DNA of 64,000 nt from positions 1-64,000 of the forward strand of contig JARIBS010000073.1 of assembly GCA_029257385.1 (NCBI GenBank), read 5' to 3'. The stretch's first letter is position 1. The number at the start of each line of letters is the position of its first letter. A model generated the notes under the pieces. It had not been told where the DNA came from. It saw only the letters and a list, made by a program, of their open reading frames with translations, and made no database searches. This DNA is from Thiorhodococcus sp. GTDB taxonomy: Bacteria > Pseudomonadota > Gammaproteobacteria > Chromatiales > Chromatiaceae. A program made the position numbers and the translations under genes. Positions 16,939-26,551 of this stretch are shown here, piece after piece.

Positions 16939-17244
16939 TCAGGCTTTCAGCCGACCGGCTTCCAGTGCCGGAAGCAGCCAGTAATGGATGCCGCTGTCAT
17001 TGAAGTCCTCGCCCAGTGCGGCGAGTACGGATTGGGCAACGGGCGTTTGCAGATGGATGAAGAACATCACCCGTCGGCTGCGCCCAGCCACCTGCTCGGC
17101 CAGGGTCATGGAGCGCTCCGAAGAGCCGTGTCCGGAAACGGGGACGCTGGTGAATCCGGGAACGTCATCGCGTTCGAGCAGCCATTCGGCGACGGCATCC
17201 TCGGCCTCGGGCGGAACGATCAGATTCAGTAGTGTGTTGGGCAT
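16939..17244 (-). CDS. DUF3240 family protein, RND-efflux associated
   Basis: The 101-aa cytoplasmic protein fits DUF3240, short ferredoxin-fold proteins often encoded after CzcA/CusA pumps. The start LLNLIVPPEAEDAVAEWLLE and the segment VPGFTSVPVSGHG resemble the P-II/CutA-like fold. A regulatory or metal-sensing role is possible but not demonstrated. It follows the RND pump gene by 54 nt on the same strand and is probably cotranscribed. No cysteine-rich or histidine-rich metal site is obvious. Confidence 0.75.
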   Translation of the reverse strand: MPNTLLNLIVPPEAEDAVAEWLLERDDVPGFTSVPVSGHGSSERSMTLAEQVAGRSRRVMFFIHLQTPVAQSVLAALGEDFNDSGIHYWLLPALEAGRLKA

Positions 17245-17298
17245 TGTGAGTGACCCCTGGTGAGTGGTCGCTGGCGCGCGTGATAGCGCTGCGCGCCG

Positions 17299-20200
17299 TC
17301 AAGTGACGCGCGCCCCGCCAAAGCGCCGATAGAGAATGGGCAGCAGGATCAGGGTCAACAGGGTCGCCGTCACCAGCCCCCCGATGACCACGATGGCCAG
17401 TGGGCGCTGAATCTCCGAGCCGGGGCCGGTCGCAAACAGCAGCGGCACCAGTCCGAAAGTCGAGATGGTGGCGGTCATCAGGACCGGCCGCAGCCGTCGA
17501 CGCGCCCCTTCGACCACGACCTCCTCCATGGGCCGCCCGAGCGCGCGCAACTGGTTGAAATAGGTCACCATCACCACGCCGTTGAGCACCGCGATACCGA
17601 GCAGGGCGATGAAGCCGACTGAGGCCGGAACCGAGAGATATTCGCCGGTGAGCGCCAGCGCGAAGATCCCGCCGATCAAGGCAAACGGGATGTTGGTCAA
17701 CACCAGCACCGCCTGACTCACCGAGCGGAAGGTCGAAAACAGCACCAGAAAGATCAGCCCGAGCGCGACCGGCACGACCAGCGCGAGTCGCGCCGAGGCG
17801 CGCTGCTGGTTCTCGAACTCCCCGCCCCATTCCAGCCAGTAGCCGGTGGGCAGTTCGACCTGCTCCATGACGGCCTGGCGGGCCTCCTCGACAAAGCCCA
17901 CCAGGTCGCGTCCCTCGACATTGGCGATGGCGACCGCCATGCGATTGCCCTGCTCACGCGTCAGGGCGACCGGTCCCTCAATGCGTTCCATACGCACCAG
18001 ATTGGCGAGCGGCGCGACGCGCCCGTCCGGCAGGGCGATCTGGAGTCCGGCGAAGCGCGACGGCGAGTGACGTTGCGCCTCGGGACCGCGAATGACCAGC
18101 GGACGGCGCTTGCCTTCCAGATAGATGGTGCCGACGGTCAGACCCTCGACTTGCGCACGCAGGGCGTTGCCCAGGATATCGGCGTCGACGCCGAGCCGAC
18201 CGGCTTCCAGCCGATTGATGACCAGATTCAGGTATTGGGCGCCTTCGTTGCGTCGTGTATAGACGTCGCGCGCGCCCTCAATGCCTTCGAGGACCGCCAC
18301 GATGGCCTCGGCGGTGTGATCGAGCTGGTCCTGTTCGGCGCCGAAGAGCTTGACGGCCAGATCGCCGCGCACGCCGGTCAGCATCTCGGAGACGCGCATC
18401 TCGATCGGCTGGGTAAAGGCGTAATCGACGCCGGGGAAGCGTTCCATCACCGCGCGGATCGCTTCGGTGAGTGCCTCCTTGGTCGCGAAACGCCACGCCT
18501 CAATGGGTTCGAGCACCAGAAAGCTGTCGGTCTCATTCAACCCCATGGGATCGAGACCCAACTCATCGGAGCCGGTGCGGGCGATGATCGCTTTGACCTC
18601 CGGCACCTCCTCAAGGATGGCGCGCTGGACCCGCTGATCGATGGCGAGCGATTCGGCCAGACTGATCGAGGGCAGTTTTTCGAGCTGCACGATCAGATCA
18701 CCCTCGTCCATGGTCGGCATAAAGGATTTGCCGATCAGGGTGTAGACATAGCCCGCGACCAAGAGCAGGGCGAGCGCCGCACTCACCACCACGCGCTGGT
18801 GGCGCAGGGACCAGCCCAATACCGGCATATAGACTCGGCTCAGGAGCCGTGGCAGCCAGGGTTCGTGCTCTCCACCGCCGGCGCCGAGCAGGTAAGAGGC
18901 CAGCACCGGAATCAGCGTCAGCGACAGCACCAGCGAGCTGGCCAGGGCAAAAACGATGGTGAGCGCCACCGGCACGAACAGCTTGCCTTCCATACCCTGT
19001 AGCGTCAGCAGCGGCAGGAACACGATGATGATGATGAGAATGCCCGAGGACATCGGCACCGCCACCTCGCGGGTGGCCCGATAGATCAGGTTCAGACGTG
19101 GCAGGCGCCCGCCCGCCGCACGGCGATTGAGCTGGGTGACGATGTTCTCGACCACCACCACGGCGGCGTCCACCAGCATGCCGATGGCGATCGCCAGCCC
19201 ACCCAGCGACATGAGATTGGCCGAGAGTCCGAACTGGCGCATGAGAATGAAGGTCGCCAGCACTGACAGGGGCAGAATCAGCGCGACGGTCAGGGCCGCA
19301 CGCAGATCGCCCAGAAACAGCACCAGCAGGATGAGGACCAGCACCGTTGCCTCGATCAGCGCCTTGGATACGGTGTGAATGGCCTTGTCGACCAAAACGC
19401 CGCGGTCGTAGAAGACATCGATGGAGACGCCGTCTGGAAGCCCCGGCTCAAGCATGTCGAGCTTCGCCCGCACCCCGGTGACGACCGCTTTGGCATTGGC
19501 CCCGCGCAGCCCCAGTACCAGACCCTGGACCGCTTCGCCCTCGCCATTGCGGGTGACCGCGCCATAGCGGGTCAAGGCGGACAGGCGCACCTCGGCCACG
19601 TCGGCGACCCGTACCGGCTGGCGCTGGTCGCCGCCGACCACGATCGCGCTCAGGTCGTCGAGGGTCAGGATTGCGCCCTCGCTGCGCACCAACAGGGCCT
19701 CCTCGCCCTCGACCAGACGCCCGGCGCCGTCATTGCGATTGCTGGCCGCGAGCGCCGCGCTCAGGGCCTCTAGACTCACGCCCTGGGCCGCCATGCGGGC
19801 GTTGTCGGGCACCACCTCAAAGCTCGTCACAAAACCGCCGAGCGCATTGACGTCGGCCACGCCCGGCACCGAGCGCAGCGCCGGGCGGATGGTCCAGTCG
19901 AGCAAATCGCGTCGCTCGGCCAGGCTCAGGTCGCCGCCCTCGATGCTGAACATGAACATCTCGCCGAGCGGTGTCGTCATCGGCGCGATCCCGCCCTCGA
20001 CGCCTTCCGGCAGGTCGGCCCAGACGGCGTTGAGCCGCTCGGCGACCTGTTGACGCGCCCAGAAGATGTCGGTCCCTTCGACAAAGTCGACGGTGATGTC
20101 GGTGAGCGCATATTTGGCGATCGAGCGCAGCATGGTCTGTTTCGGGATGCCGAGCATCTCCACCTCGATCAGACTGGTGATGCGTGTGCCGACCTCATCG

Positions 20201-20373
20201 GGCGTCATCCCCGGCGCCTTGACGATGATCTTGACCTGGGTGGTGGAGACATCGGGAAAGGCGTCGATCGGTGTCTGCTGGATCGCCTTCCAGCCGCCGC
20301 CGATGAGCAGCAGCGCCACCAAGACCATCAGCAGGCGCTGGGTCAGGGCGAACTGGATTAACCGCGCCAGCAT
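17299..20373 (-). CDS. CusA/CzcA family heavy-metal RND efflux pump
   Basis: This 1024-aa inner-membrane RND transporter uses the proton gradient to export metal ions across both membranes. The ATG at 20373 overlaps the stop of the adaptor gene by 1 nt and is preferred over an upstream in-frame start at 20391. Two halves each carry a first helix (QRLLMVLVALLLIGGGWKAI), a large periplasmic loop and about five further helices. The helix-4 motif GMLVDAAVVVVENI keeps the Asp and Glu of the proton relay in a CusA-like pattern. The metal cannot be fixed from the sequence; Cu/Ag or Co/Zn/Cd are both possible. It is cotranscribed with the adaptor and outer-membrane genes. Confidence 0.93.
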   Translation of the reverse strand: MLARLIQFALTQRLLMVLVALLLIGGGWKAIQQTPIDAFPDVSTTQVKIIVKAPGMTPDEVGTRITSLIEVEMLGIPKQTMLRSIAKYALTDITVDFVEGTDIFWARQQVAERLNAVWADLPEGVEGGIAPMTTPLGEMFMFSIEGGDLSLAERRDLLDWTIRPALRSVPGVADVNALGGFVTSFEVVPDNARMAAQGVSLEALSAALAASNRNDGAGRLVEGEEALLVRSEGAILTLDDLSAIVVGGDQRQPVRVADVAEVRLSALTRYGAVTRNGEGEAVQGLVLGLRGANAKAVVTGVRAKLDMLEPGLPDGVSIDVFYDRGVLVDKAIHTVSKALIEATVLVLILLVLFLGDLRAALTVALILPLSVLATFILMRQFGLSANLMSLGGLAIAIGMLVDAAVVVVENIVTQLNRRAAGGRLPRLNLIYRATREVAVPMSSGILIIIIVFLPLLTLQGMEGKLFVPVALTIVFALASSLVLSLTLIPVLASYLLGAGGGEHEPWLPRLLSRVYMPVLGWSLRHQRVVVSAALALLLVAGYVYTLIGKSFMPTMDEGDLIVQLEKLPSISLAESLAIDQRVQRAILEEVPEVKAIIARTGSDELGLDPMGLNETDSFLVLEPIEAWRFATKEALTEAIRAVMERFPGVDYAFTQPIEMRVSEMLTGVRGDLAVKLFGAEQDQLDHTAEAIVAVLEGIEGARDVYTRRNEGAQYLNLVINRLEAGRLGVDADILGNALRAQVEGLTVGTIYLEGKRRPLVIRGPEAQRHSPSRFAGLQIALPDGRVAPLANLVRMERIEGPVALTREQGNRMAVAIANVEGRDLVGFVEEARQAVMEQVELPTGYWLEWGGEFENQQRASARLALVVPVALGLIFLVLFSTFRSVSQAVLVLTNIPFALIGGIFALALTGEYLSVPASVGFIALLGIAVLNGVVMVTYFNQLRALGRPMEEVVVEGARRRLRPVLMTATISTFGLVPLLFATGPGSEIQRPLAIVVIGGLVTATLLTLILLPILYRRFGGARVT

Positions 20374-21575
20374 CACTCGCCCCCCAGCCAAACGGCCTTG
20401 ATGGCCACCACGCCGCTGATGGCGATCTGGTCTCCGGCGTTGAGTGTGCCTTGCACCACGGCGCTCTGTTCTTCCTGCGCGAGCACTGTCACCGGCAACG
20501 CCTCGAAGCCCCCTTCACGGGCGACGAAAATATGCACCGCGCCCGACTGACGCACCAGTGCGCTGGCTGGGAGTCGCCAGCTCTGGGTGGATGCGCCCCG
20601 AGACGCCGAGGAGATCTGGCCGATCTCCGATGGTCCGATCGGTGCGATCAACTGCACCTCGACGAACTGTCCGGGACGCAACCGAGCGACGCCCTCGTGG
20701 ATTTCCGCCCGCACCAGGACACCCTGGTCCTGCCCGTGAACCATGCGCCCGATGGTCACGACCTTGCCCGTGGTCTCCTGGCGCGTCAGCCACACCGGGG
20801 CGCCGACGACGAGTCCCTGGAGCTGATCGACCGGGACATGAATCTCCAGCCATAACGGGTCTAGCTCGGCGATCCGATACAGCGGCGCCGCGGTGGCGAC
20901 GGACTGGCCGGTGCTGACCATCTGCTCAAGCACAATCCCGCTGATTGGGGCGCGCACCGACAGGGTGCTGGTCAATCGACGGGTGCGGGTCAGGGTGGCG
21001 ATATCCTTGGGGGCGAGTCCTGCCAGCTCCAGTAACTGGCGGCGCTGATCGAGCAGGTTGGCAAACTCGCGCTGTTTGGATTGACTCTCCAGCAGGCGTC
21101 GCTCGGCGATGATGCCCTCCTGATGGAGCTTGCGGTCACGCGCCAGTTCGCTCTCGGCCAGCTCGAGACGGATCACCGATTCCAGATAGGCGCTCTGGGT
21201 GTCGACGACCTCGGGGCTGCGCAGCTCGGCGAGAACCTGTCCGGCGGCGACCGACTCGCCCTCGGCCACGCGCAGCGTTTCCAGCACGCCGCTCTGCGGC
21301 GCCGCGACGACACGCAGTTGCCGATTCGGCACCGCCACCTCGGCGGGATAACGCCGCGACAGCGTCTCGTCGGCGGAGATGGGTGCCACCAGCTCGACCC
21401 CGAAGGCCCGCTGTTGGTCGGCGTCCAGCGCGATAGGGGCGGCTGCGACGGTGAGGACGGGCAGCAGGAGGGTCGCGCAACAGACTAGAGCAGCGACGCC
21501 CGGTCGGACTCGCCTGGCGGCTGCATCGCTCGGAAAACGGCGGTCGGCTGGCAAGGAGTGATGGATCGCATTCAT
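20373..21575 (-). CDS. RND efflux periplasmic adaptor subunit (CzcB/CusB-like)
   Basis: The 400-aa membrane-fusion protein has an N-terminal signal/anchor (GVAALVCCATLLLPVLTVAA, about residues 26-45). It also has a lipoyl-like half-motif (VAAPQSGVLETLRVAEGESV), a helical hairpin (LAESELARDRKLHQEGIIAE), the second lipoyl half (RAPISGIVLEQMVSTGQSVA) and beta-barrel and membrane-proximal domains. It bridges the RND pump and the outer-membrane channel. No N-terminal His/Met-rich metal chaperone stretch is present. It overlaps the upstream TolC-like gene by 4 nt and the pump gene by 1 nt, consistent with tight translational coupling. Confidence 0.92.
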   Translation of the reverse strand: MNAIHHSLPADRRFPSDAAARRVRPGVAALVCCATLLLPVLTVAAAPIALDADQQRAFGVELVAPISADETLSRRYPAEVAVPNRQLRVVAAPQSGVLETLRVAEGESVAAGQVLAELRSPEVVDTQSAYLESVIRLELAESELARDRKLHQEGIIAERRLLESQSKQREFANLLDQRRQLLELAGLAPKDIATLTRTRRLTSTLSVRAPISGIVLEQMVSTGQSVATAAPLYRIAELDPLWLEIHVPVDQLQGLVVGAPVWLTRQETTGKVVTIGRMVHGQDQGVLVRAEIHEGVARLRPGQFVEVQLIAPIGPSEIGQISSASRGASTQSWRLPASALVRQSGAVHIFVAREGGFEALPVTVLAQEEQSAVVQGTLNAGDQIAISGVVAIKAVWLGGE

Positions 21576-22801
21576 TTGGGAACGACTCCCAGGGCTTGAT
21601 TGAGTCTGGCCCCTGCTCGACCCTGTTCCAGGCCGCGCAGCTCCAGGGCGACGCTCGCTTCGCGGGCGCGCTCTTCGGCGCGCAGCAGGGTGGTGAGATC
21701 GGCCTCGCCCAGATCGAAGGCGCGCCGCATCAGGTCCAATGCCTCGCGTGCGAGCGCATGACGGCGTTCAGCGACCGCGCGGGCCGCGCTCGCACCGCGC
21801 CGATCGAGACGCGCCGAGGCGAGCACCAGCTCGGCCTCGCGGCGGATGTGATGCAGCTCGGTGGTGCGCTCGGTGTAGGTGCGTTGCGCTGCGGCCAGCG
21901 CGGGCGCGGACTGGCTCGCAAGTCCGAAGGGGATGCTGACCTCCAGTTGCATCGCCTCGGTGGAATCGACGCCGCGCGCATCGCGGACAGTCTGTCCGCC
22001 GAAGCTCAAGATCGGATTGCCCACGCGATCGCGCTGCGTTTGGGTGCGCTCGGCACGGGCCAGCGCCAGGGCGCTGTCGGCTTCGTCGAGCAGGGGATGA
22101 TCGGTGGGGAGCGCTTCCAGGTCGGCAACGGTCTCGACGAGGGTGTCGGGCAGACGCGACTGACCGGTCAGGTGCCGGTAGCGGGTCAGGGCCGCATCGA
22201 CCTCGCGCTGGGCGGATTGGCGTTCTGCCGCGCGGTCCAGCGTCTCCTGACGGGCCACCAAGAGATCGACCCGCGCCAATTCGCCCGCCGCGAAGCGTTT
22301 GTCTACGGTCGCCGCCAGCGCCTCGGCGCTGGCCAACGCCTGTTCGGCCTGGCGCAGTCCGCCCTGGGCTAGGGCGACCTCCCAAACCGTCTCGCGCACA
22401 CGCCCGGTCATCTCCCAGCGCAGCAGACGCTCCAGCCCCTCGGCTTGGCCGTCGAGTGCCGTGGCGACTCCCCGGCGTGCAGTGCGCTGACCCGGCATCC
22501 AGAGTGGCACATCGAGCATCGCCTCCCACTCGTAGGCGCCGGTATCATCGGTGAGTCGATCGGAGAGATATGTGGCGCGCAGCGCCGGATCTTGCGCGAC
22601 TAAGCTCCCGGCCTGGCGTCGCACGGCGTCGCCCTCGCCACGGATGGCGGCGATGCGCGCCTGCTCGGCGGCCAGTACCAGCGCATTGGAAACCGCCTCG
22701 CCCAGACTTGCAGCGCCAGCCCCGGTGCTTGTGAACAAAAGCAGCAGCAGGCCGATGGCCCGGTCTCGGTGGCTGCACTGGGATGACATTGGATGATTCA
22801 T
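21572..22801 (-). CDS. TolC-family outer-membrane efflux channel (CzcC-like)
   Basis: The roughly 409-aa channel has a signal peptide (AIGLLLLLFTSTGAGAASLG) and then long alpha-helical hairpins rich in Ala, Glu and Arg in two repeats, as in the OEP/TolC family. It completes the tripartite CBA metal efflux system. The ATG at 22801 is taken as the start; a TTG at 22822 is also in frame. Its end overlaps the adaptor gene by 4 nt. It lies 95 nt downstream of the sensor kinase gene on the same strand, so the whole metal cluster may form a single operon. Confidence 0.9.
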   Translation of the reverse strand: MNHPMSSQCSHRDRAIGLLLLLFTSTGAGAASLGEAVSNALVLAAEQARIAAIRGEGDAVRRQAGSLVAQDPALRATYLSDRLTDDTGAYEWEAMLDVPLWMPGQRTARRGVATALDGQAEGLERLLRWEMTGRVRETVWEVALAQGGLRQAEQALASAEALAATVDKRFAAGELARVDLLVARQETLDRAAERQSAQREVDAALTRYRHLTGQSRLPDTLVETVADLEALPTDHPLLDEADSALALARAERTQTQRDRVGNPILSFGGQTVRDARGVDSTEAMQLEVSIPFGLASQSAPALAAAQRTYTERTTELHHIRREAELVLASARLDRRGASAARAVAERRHALAREALDLMRRAFDLGEADLTTLLRAEERAREASVALELRGLEQGRAGARLNQALGVVPK

Positions 22802-22896
22802 TGGGACAGCGTATGGCCCCAAGATGAATTCAGCCTGAATTGCGAGCAGGCTTGCTCGGGTCAGGTCCGAACAGGCTTATCGTGGCGCGTCCGCGC

Positions 22897-24249
22897 TCAG
22901 CCAGATTCGACGGGACAACCGTGCAGCGGCAGGTGCGCCTCGGCGCGCAGTCCGCCGAGCATTGGCGCGACTCCAAAGCCGAGCGTGCCGCCATAACCCT
23001 CGACGACCTCCTTGACGATCGCCAGCCCCAGGCCATGGCCGCTGACCTGTTCGTCGAGCCGCACACCGCGCTCGGTGATGGCCGCGAGCGCATCCGGGTC
23101 GCAGCCGGTGCCGTCATCGTCGATTCGGAACACCAGGGTTTCGCCGGTGATGAAGATCTCGCCGTGCACCCGTGTGTGCGCCCATTTGCAGGCGTTGTCG
23201 AGCAGATTGCCGAGCAGTTCCAGCATGTCCTCGCGATCGAGGTCGAGCGCACCCTCGGTGGCGTGCTCAAGGCGTATCTCCAGCGTTTTGGCGGAATGCA
23301 TGCGTTCCAGCAGGCGTGCCAGGATAGGCAGCTCGGCGGCGGGGTCAAAGAGCACTCCGGCCCCGCCCGCACCCGCCAGACGGGCGCGCTTGAGCTGGCG
23401 TTCGGCGATCTGGCGCAACCGCTCCACCTGCTCGAGCATGACGGTGCGCGTGCGTGAATCCAGCGGTGTCGACGGGTCTTGAAGTTGCTGGCGCAGCAGG
23501 CTGAGCGGTCCCTTGATGGCGTGGGACAAATTACCGGCGGCGGTGCGCGAGCGTTCCAGACGCTGGGTGAGCAGCGCCAGCAGGCGATTGAGTTTGCGCA
23601 CCAGCGGCAGGATTTCGCCCGGCACCTGTTCGGTCAGGCCGGTCGTTTGGCCGCGCTCCAACCGTTCGATGTCGCGATAGACGGGGGTCAGGCTGGCGAA
23701 GGTCCGGCGCAGGATCAGCCGTTGGGTGAGCAGGCTCAGCGCCAACCCGACACAGGCCATGAAGGCGAACAGTCGCTCGAAGAAAACCAGCTCGGCGCTC
23801 AGTGGCGTGATGTCCTCGGCCACGGCGACCACCAATTCGCACGCGCCGATGCGGTAGCCACCGGCCCACGCTGTCAGGCGTTGATCGATCGGACCGGGCA
23901 TCTCCCAGACACGGGTTTGCCCTGGCTCGAGGTCGGGAACGGCAAGATCCATGTCTCCCAGTGAGTCAGAGCGCAGTCGCTCGCCTAGCTTGAAGTCGAT
24001 GACGAAATAGTGTCCCGAATAGGGTTGTTGATAGACTGGCGTCAATCCGAACGACGCTCGGCGCTGCGGTCTGCGCAATTTGCGCTCAAGGCCGCGGAGC
24101 AGCCCCTCGGCGTCATGCTCCAAACGCGAGACCACGAAGGCATGGGCGGTGTGGTGCAGCGCCGCGTGCCCTAGCCACCAGGCCACGCCGATCAGCAGCA
24201 CCAGGCTGATCGTCAGGCCGATACGCAGCCGGTTCTCAAGTGATCTCAT
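22897..24249 (-). CDS. Sensor histidine kinase of the metal efflux cluster
   Basis: The 450-aa two-component sensor has two membrane helices (about 11-29 and 157-175) bounding a periplasmic domain of about 125 residues, and a short HAMP-like linker. The H-box NLSHAIKGPLSLL has the phospho-acceptor at His243. The ATPase domain shows N-box residues (LLGNLLDNACKWA), DDDGTG and GHGLGLAIVKEVV. The architecture resembles PhoQ-type kinases. It overlaps the response regulator gene by 4 nt. Its position directly before the Czc-type genes suggests it senses a periplasmic metal or envelope stress and controls the pump; that is inferred. Confidence 0.9.
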   Translation of the reverse strand: MRSLENRLRIGLTISLVLLIGVAWWLGHAALHHTAHAFVVSRLEHDAEGLLRGLERKLRRPQRRASFGLTPVYQQPYSGHYFVIDFKLGERLRSDSLGDMDLAVPDLEPGQTRVWEMPGPIDQRLTAWAGGYRIGACELVVAVAEDITPLSAELVFFERLFAFMACVGLALSLLTQRLILRRTFASLTPVYRDIERLERGQTTGLTEQVPGEILPLVRKLNRLLALLTQRLERSRTAAGNLSHAIKGPLSLLRQQLQDPSTPLDSRTRTVMLEQVERLRQIAERQLKRARLAGAGGAGVLFDPAAELPILARLLERMHSAKTLEIRLEHATEGALDLDREDMLELLGNLLDNACKWAHTRVHGEIFITGETLVFRIDDDGTGCDPDALAAITERGVRLDEQVSGHGLGLAIVKEVVEGYGGTLGFGVAPMLGGLRAEAHLPLHGCPVESG

Positions 24250-24905
24250 CGCGGAAACAGATAGCCCTGACCACGCAGGGTGCGAATCCGCTCCTTGCCG
24301 ATCTTCTCGCGAAGTCGCCGGATGTAGACCTCAATGAGATTGCTGCCGCGATCGGCCTCCAGCTCATAGACATGCTCCATGAGCTGTGACTTGGAGAGGA
24401 TGCGCCCAGGGTTGAGCATCAGATAGCGCAGTAGCCGGAACTCGGTCCCGGTCAGCTCGCGCGGCGTGCCATCGGGCAGGATCGCCCGTTGCAGGTCATC
24501 ATCCAGCCTGAGTCCGCCGACGACTAGGGCGGGATGCGGATTGCCCACGGCTCGCCGCGTCAAGGCGTTGAGCCGTGCGATCAGCTCCTCGACGTGGAAG
24601 GGCTTGCCGAGATAGTCATCGGCACCGGCCTTGAGTCCATCGACCCGCTCGTGCCAGGCATCCCGCGCGGTGAGAATCAGCACCGGGGTGGCCAGCCCAC
24701 GTTCGCGCCAGTTGCGCAGGACCGCCAGCCCCGGTCGTTTCGGCAGTCCGAGATCCAGCACGATGATATCGTAAGGTTCGTGATCGCCTAGGGCCTCGCC
24801 GATGATGCCATCAGCGGCCTGGTCGACCGCGAAACCGGCTGCGTTGAGCATTGGCAGGAGGGCCGCGATCTGCTCGGGGTCGTCTTCGACAAGAAGTAGA
24901 CGCAT
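24246..24905 (-). CDS. OmpR-family response regulator
   Basis: The 219-aa regulator starts MRLLLVEDDPEQIAALLPML, so the ATG at 24905 is chosen over longer frames. Its receiver has acidic residues D8 and D9, phospho-acceptor D51 (IIVLDLGLPKRPG) and K101 (GADDYLGKPF). The C-terminal winged helix ends YELEADRGSNLIEVYIRRLR then EKIGKERIRTLRGQGYLF, typical of the PhoP/QseB group. It is the first gene of the kinase-efflux block and overlaps the kinase by 4 nt. Only 33 nt separate it from the divergent glycosidase gene, so both promoters overlap that gap. Confidence 0.93.
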   Translation of the reverse strand: MRLLLVEDDPEQIAALLPMLNAAGFAVDQAADGIIGEALGDHEPYDIIVLDLGLPKRPGLAVLRNWRERGLATPVLILTARDAWHERVDGLKAGADDYLGKPFHVEELIARLNALTRRAVGNPHPALVVGGLRLDDDLQRAILPDGTPRELTGTEFRLLRYLMLNPGRILSKSQLMEHVYELEADRGSNLIEVYIRRLREKIGKERIRTLRGQGYLFPR

Positions 24906-24938
24906 GATGTGGGACGACCTCAAAGAATAAGACTCTAA

Positions 24939-25793
24939 ATGATACGCCGATCCACGAAGCGGGAAAGACGAGCGCCGTTCAGACCCTGGGGCGCATTGCT
25001 GGTGCGATTGCTCTGGCCGCTGTGCGTGTGTCTGTCGGCGACCACGATCGCGCTGGCTGACACCGGGCAGCCAGCCGGGGACGTGCCCCAGCAGCAAGCC
25101 CGCTCGGCGGATCTCGTCTATGTCCAGCGCAGCGCGGTCTGCTCGGCAAATGCCCGGGCGATCAGCGCGCATCTGGTCTTATTCAGCTCCCGGGCTTTTC
25201 GCCTGGAGGTCATCGATCTCGGCGCGGTTGCCGATTCGCGCACGCGAAGCCTTGCGCAGGCGTTTCGATCAGGCGAATGCGTCGCCGGAGTCAATGGCGG
25301 TTTCTTCCACCCGGATGGACGGCCGCTGGGGCTGATGATCGCCAGTGGACGCCGCGTCAACCGATTTGAATCCACAGCATTGCTCAGCGGGGTGCTCTAC
25401 GGTGACGATCGGGGTATCCATCTCGTGCGGCGCGCTCGGTTTCAGGATCATCGCGGCATCGACGCCCTGCTGCAGAGCGGTCCCTATCTGGTGGAGGACG
25501 GGCGGATGGTGCGCGGTTTGTCCTCCGCAGCCAGCGACCGCCGTACCTTTGTCGCCACCGATTGGCGCGGACATTGGGCGCTTGGTGTCACCCGAACCCC
25601 GGTGACTCTCGCCGAACTCGCCGAATGTCTGGTCGCACCAGGGGTGCTGACGCCATGGGCGAGCGAGCGCGCCCTCAATCTCGATGGCGGCTCTTCGAGC
25701 GGGTTCTTTTTTGCGGGCGATAGTGAGCGGGCGCCAGTGGTCTTATCGCCCTGGAAGCCGGTGCGTAACCTGCTTGGCATCCGCCCACGCTGA
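24939..25793 (+). CDS. Phosphodiester glycosidase (NAGPA/DUF2233) family exported protein
   Basis: The 284-aa protein begins with a basic tail and signal helix (LVRLLWPLCVCLSATTIALA, about residues 20-40). The rest matches the NAGPA family. Characteristic pieces are CVAGVNGGFFHPDGRPLGLM (about 105-124), GIDALLQSGPYLVEDGRMV, RRTFVATDWRGHWALGVT and ALNLDGGSSSGFFF near the end. Family members hydrolyse phosphodiester-linked sugars, sometimes on surface polymers. The substrate here is unknown. The gene is transcribed divergently from the metal response regulator, with 33 nt between starts, so the two may share regulation. Confidence 0.82.
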   Translation: MIRRSTKRERRAPFRPWGALLVRLLWPLCVCLSATTIALADTGQPAGDVPQQQARSADLVYVQRSAVCSANARAISAHLVLFSSRAFRLEVIDLGAVADSRTRSLAQAFRSGECVAGVNGGFFHPDGRPLGLMIASGRRVNRFESTALLSGVLYGDDRGIHLVRRARFQDHRGIDALLQSGPYLVEDGRMVRGLSSAASDRRTFVATDWRGHWALGVTRTPVTLAELAECLVAPGVLTPWASERALNLDGGSSSGFFFAGDSERAPVVLSPWKPVRNLLGIRPR

Positions 25794-25901
25794 GTCTGGC
25801 GCACGGTTCAGAGCGGCTGGCCAGCATCTTTGCCATGTCGGCTGTCACTGTCGGCTTTCACTCAGTGGCCTGAATGGCCCAAGGCATGATCGAATCATCG
25901 A

Positions 25902-26528
25902 ATGACGACAGAATATCTCGTGACCGGAATCATTTTGGGCCTCTCGGCCGGGCTCGCTCCGGGGCCGCTACTGACGCTCGTGATTACCGAGACATTTCAG
26001 CACGACATCAAGGCTGGCATCAAAGTCGCCTTTGCGCCCGTCATCACCGATCTGCCACTCATCTTGTTGACCGTGTTGGTGTTGTCGAAGCTCGCTGATT
26101 CCAATCAGATTCTTGGAATGATCTCGCTCGCGGGCAGTGTGTTTGTGCTGTGGCTGGGGTATAGCAGCCTGCGTATCCGGGGCGTCGCGCTCCAGACTGG
26201 CTTAGCGGGATCGCAATCGCTCATGAAAGGCATCTTGGCCAATGTGCTGAGTCCCTATCCTTATCTGTTCTGGCTGAGCGTCGGCGCGCCACTAATGACT
26301 CAGGCATGGACCTTGGACGCACGCTTCGCGGTTGTGTTCATCACCAGTTTCTACGGGGTGCTGGTCGGCTCAAAAATTCTGTTGGCCATCGCGGTCGGAC
26401 ACTCAAAATCCGCGCTCATGGGCAAGCCGTACATCTACATCATGCGCGCGCTCGGTGTGTTACTGATCGCGCTGGCCGGCGTTCTGTTGCACGACGGACT
26501 GGTGTTGCTGGGCGTGATGCCCCCATAG
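25902..26528 (+). CDS. LysE family exporter
   Basis: This 208-aa inner-membrane protein has five to six helices and the LysE/RhtB signature near the start (GLSAGLAPGPLLTLVITETF, about residues 10-29). It also has the FAPVITDLPLILLTVL region and FVLWLGYSSLRI. Family members export amino acids or related small solutes using the proton gradient. The variant APGPLLTLVI with the D-x-P region (ITDLP) is of the LysE-translocator type, and the substrate cannot be predicted. It converges with rsgA, with 23 nt between the stops, and has no obvious operon partner. Confidence 0.87.
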   Translation: MTTEYLVTGIILGLSAGLAPGPLLTLVITETFQHDIKAGIKVAFAPVITDLPLILLTVLVLSKLADSNQILGMISLAGSVFVLWLGYSSLRIRGVALQTGLAGSQSLMKGILANVLSPYPYLFWLSVGAPLMTQAWTLDARFAVVFITSFYGVLVGSKILLAIAVGHSKSALMGKPYIYIMRALGVLLIALAGVLLHDGLVLLGVMPP

Positions 26529-26551
26529 CGCATGGCGTTCTCCCGCTCTCG

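Noticed and set aside
18067-19002. 311-codon plus-strand frame
   Set aside because: Antisense to the CzcA gene and without recognisable motifs; composition is typical of a shadow frame.
24906-25172. N-terminal extension of the response regulator
   Set aside because: OmpR-family receivers begin at MRLLLVED. The extension is antisense to the glycosidase gene.
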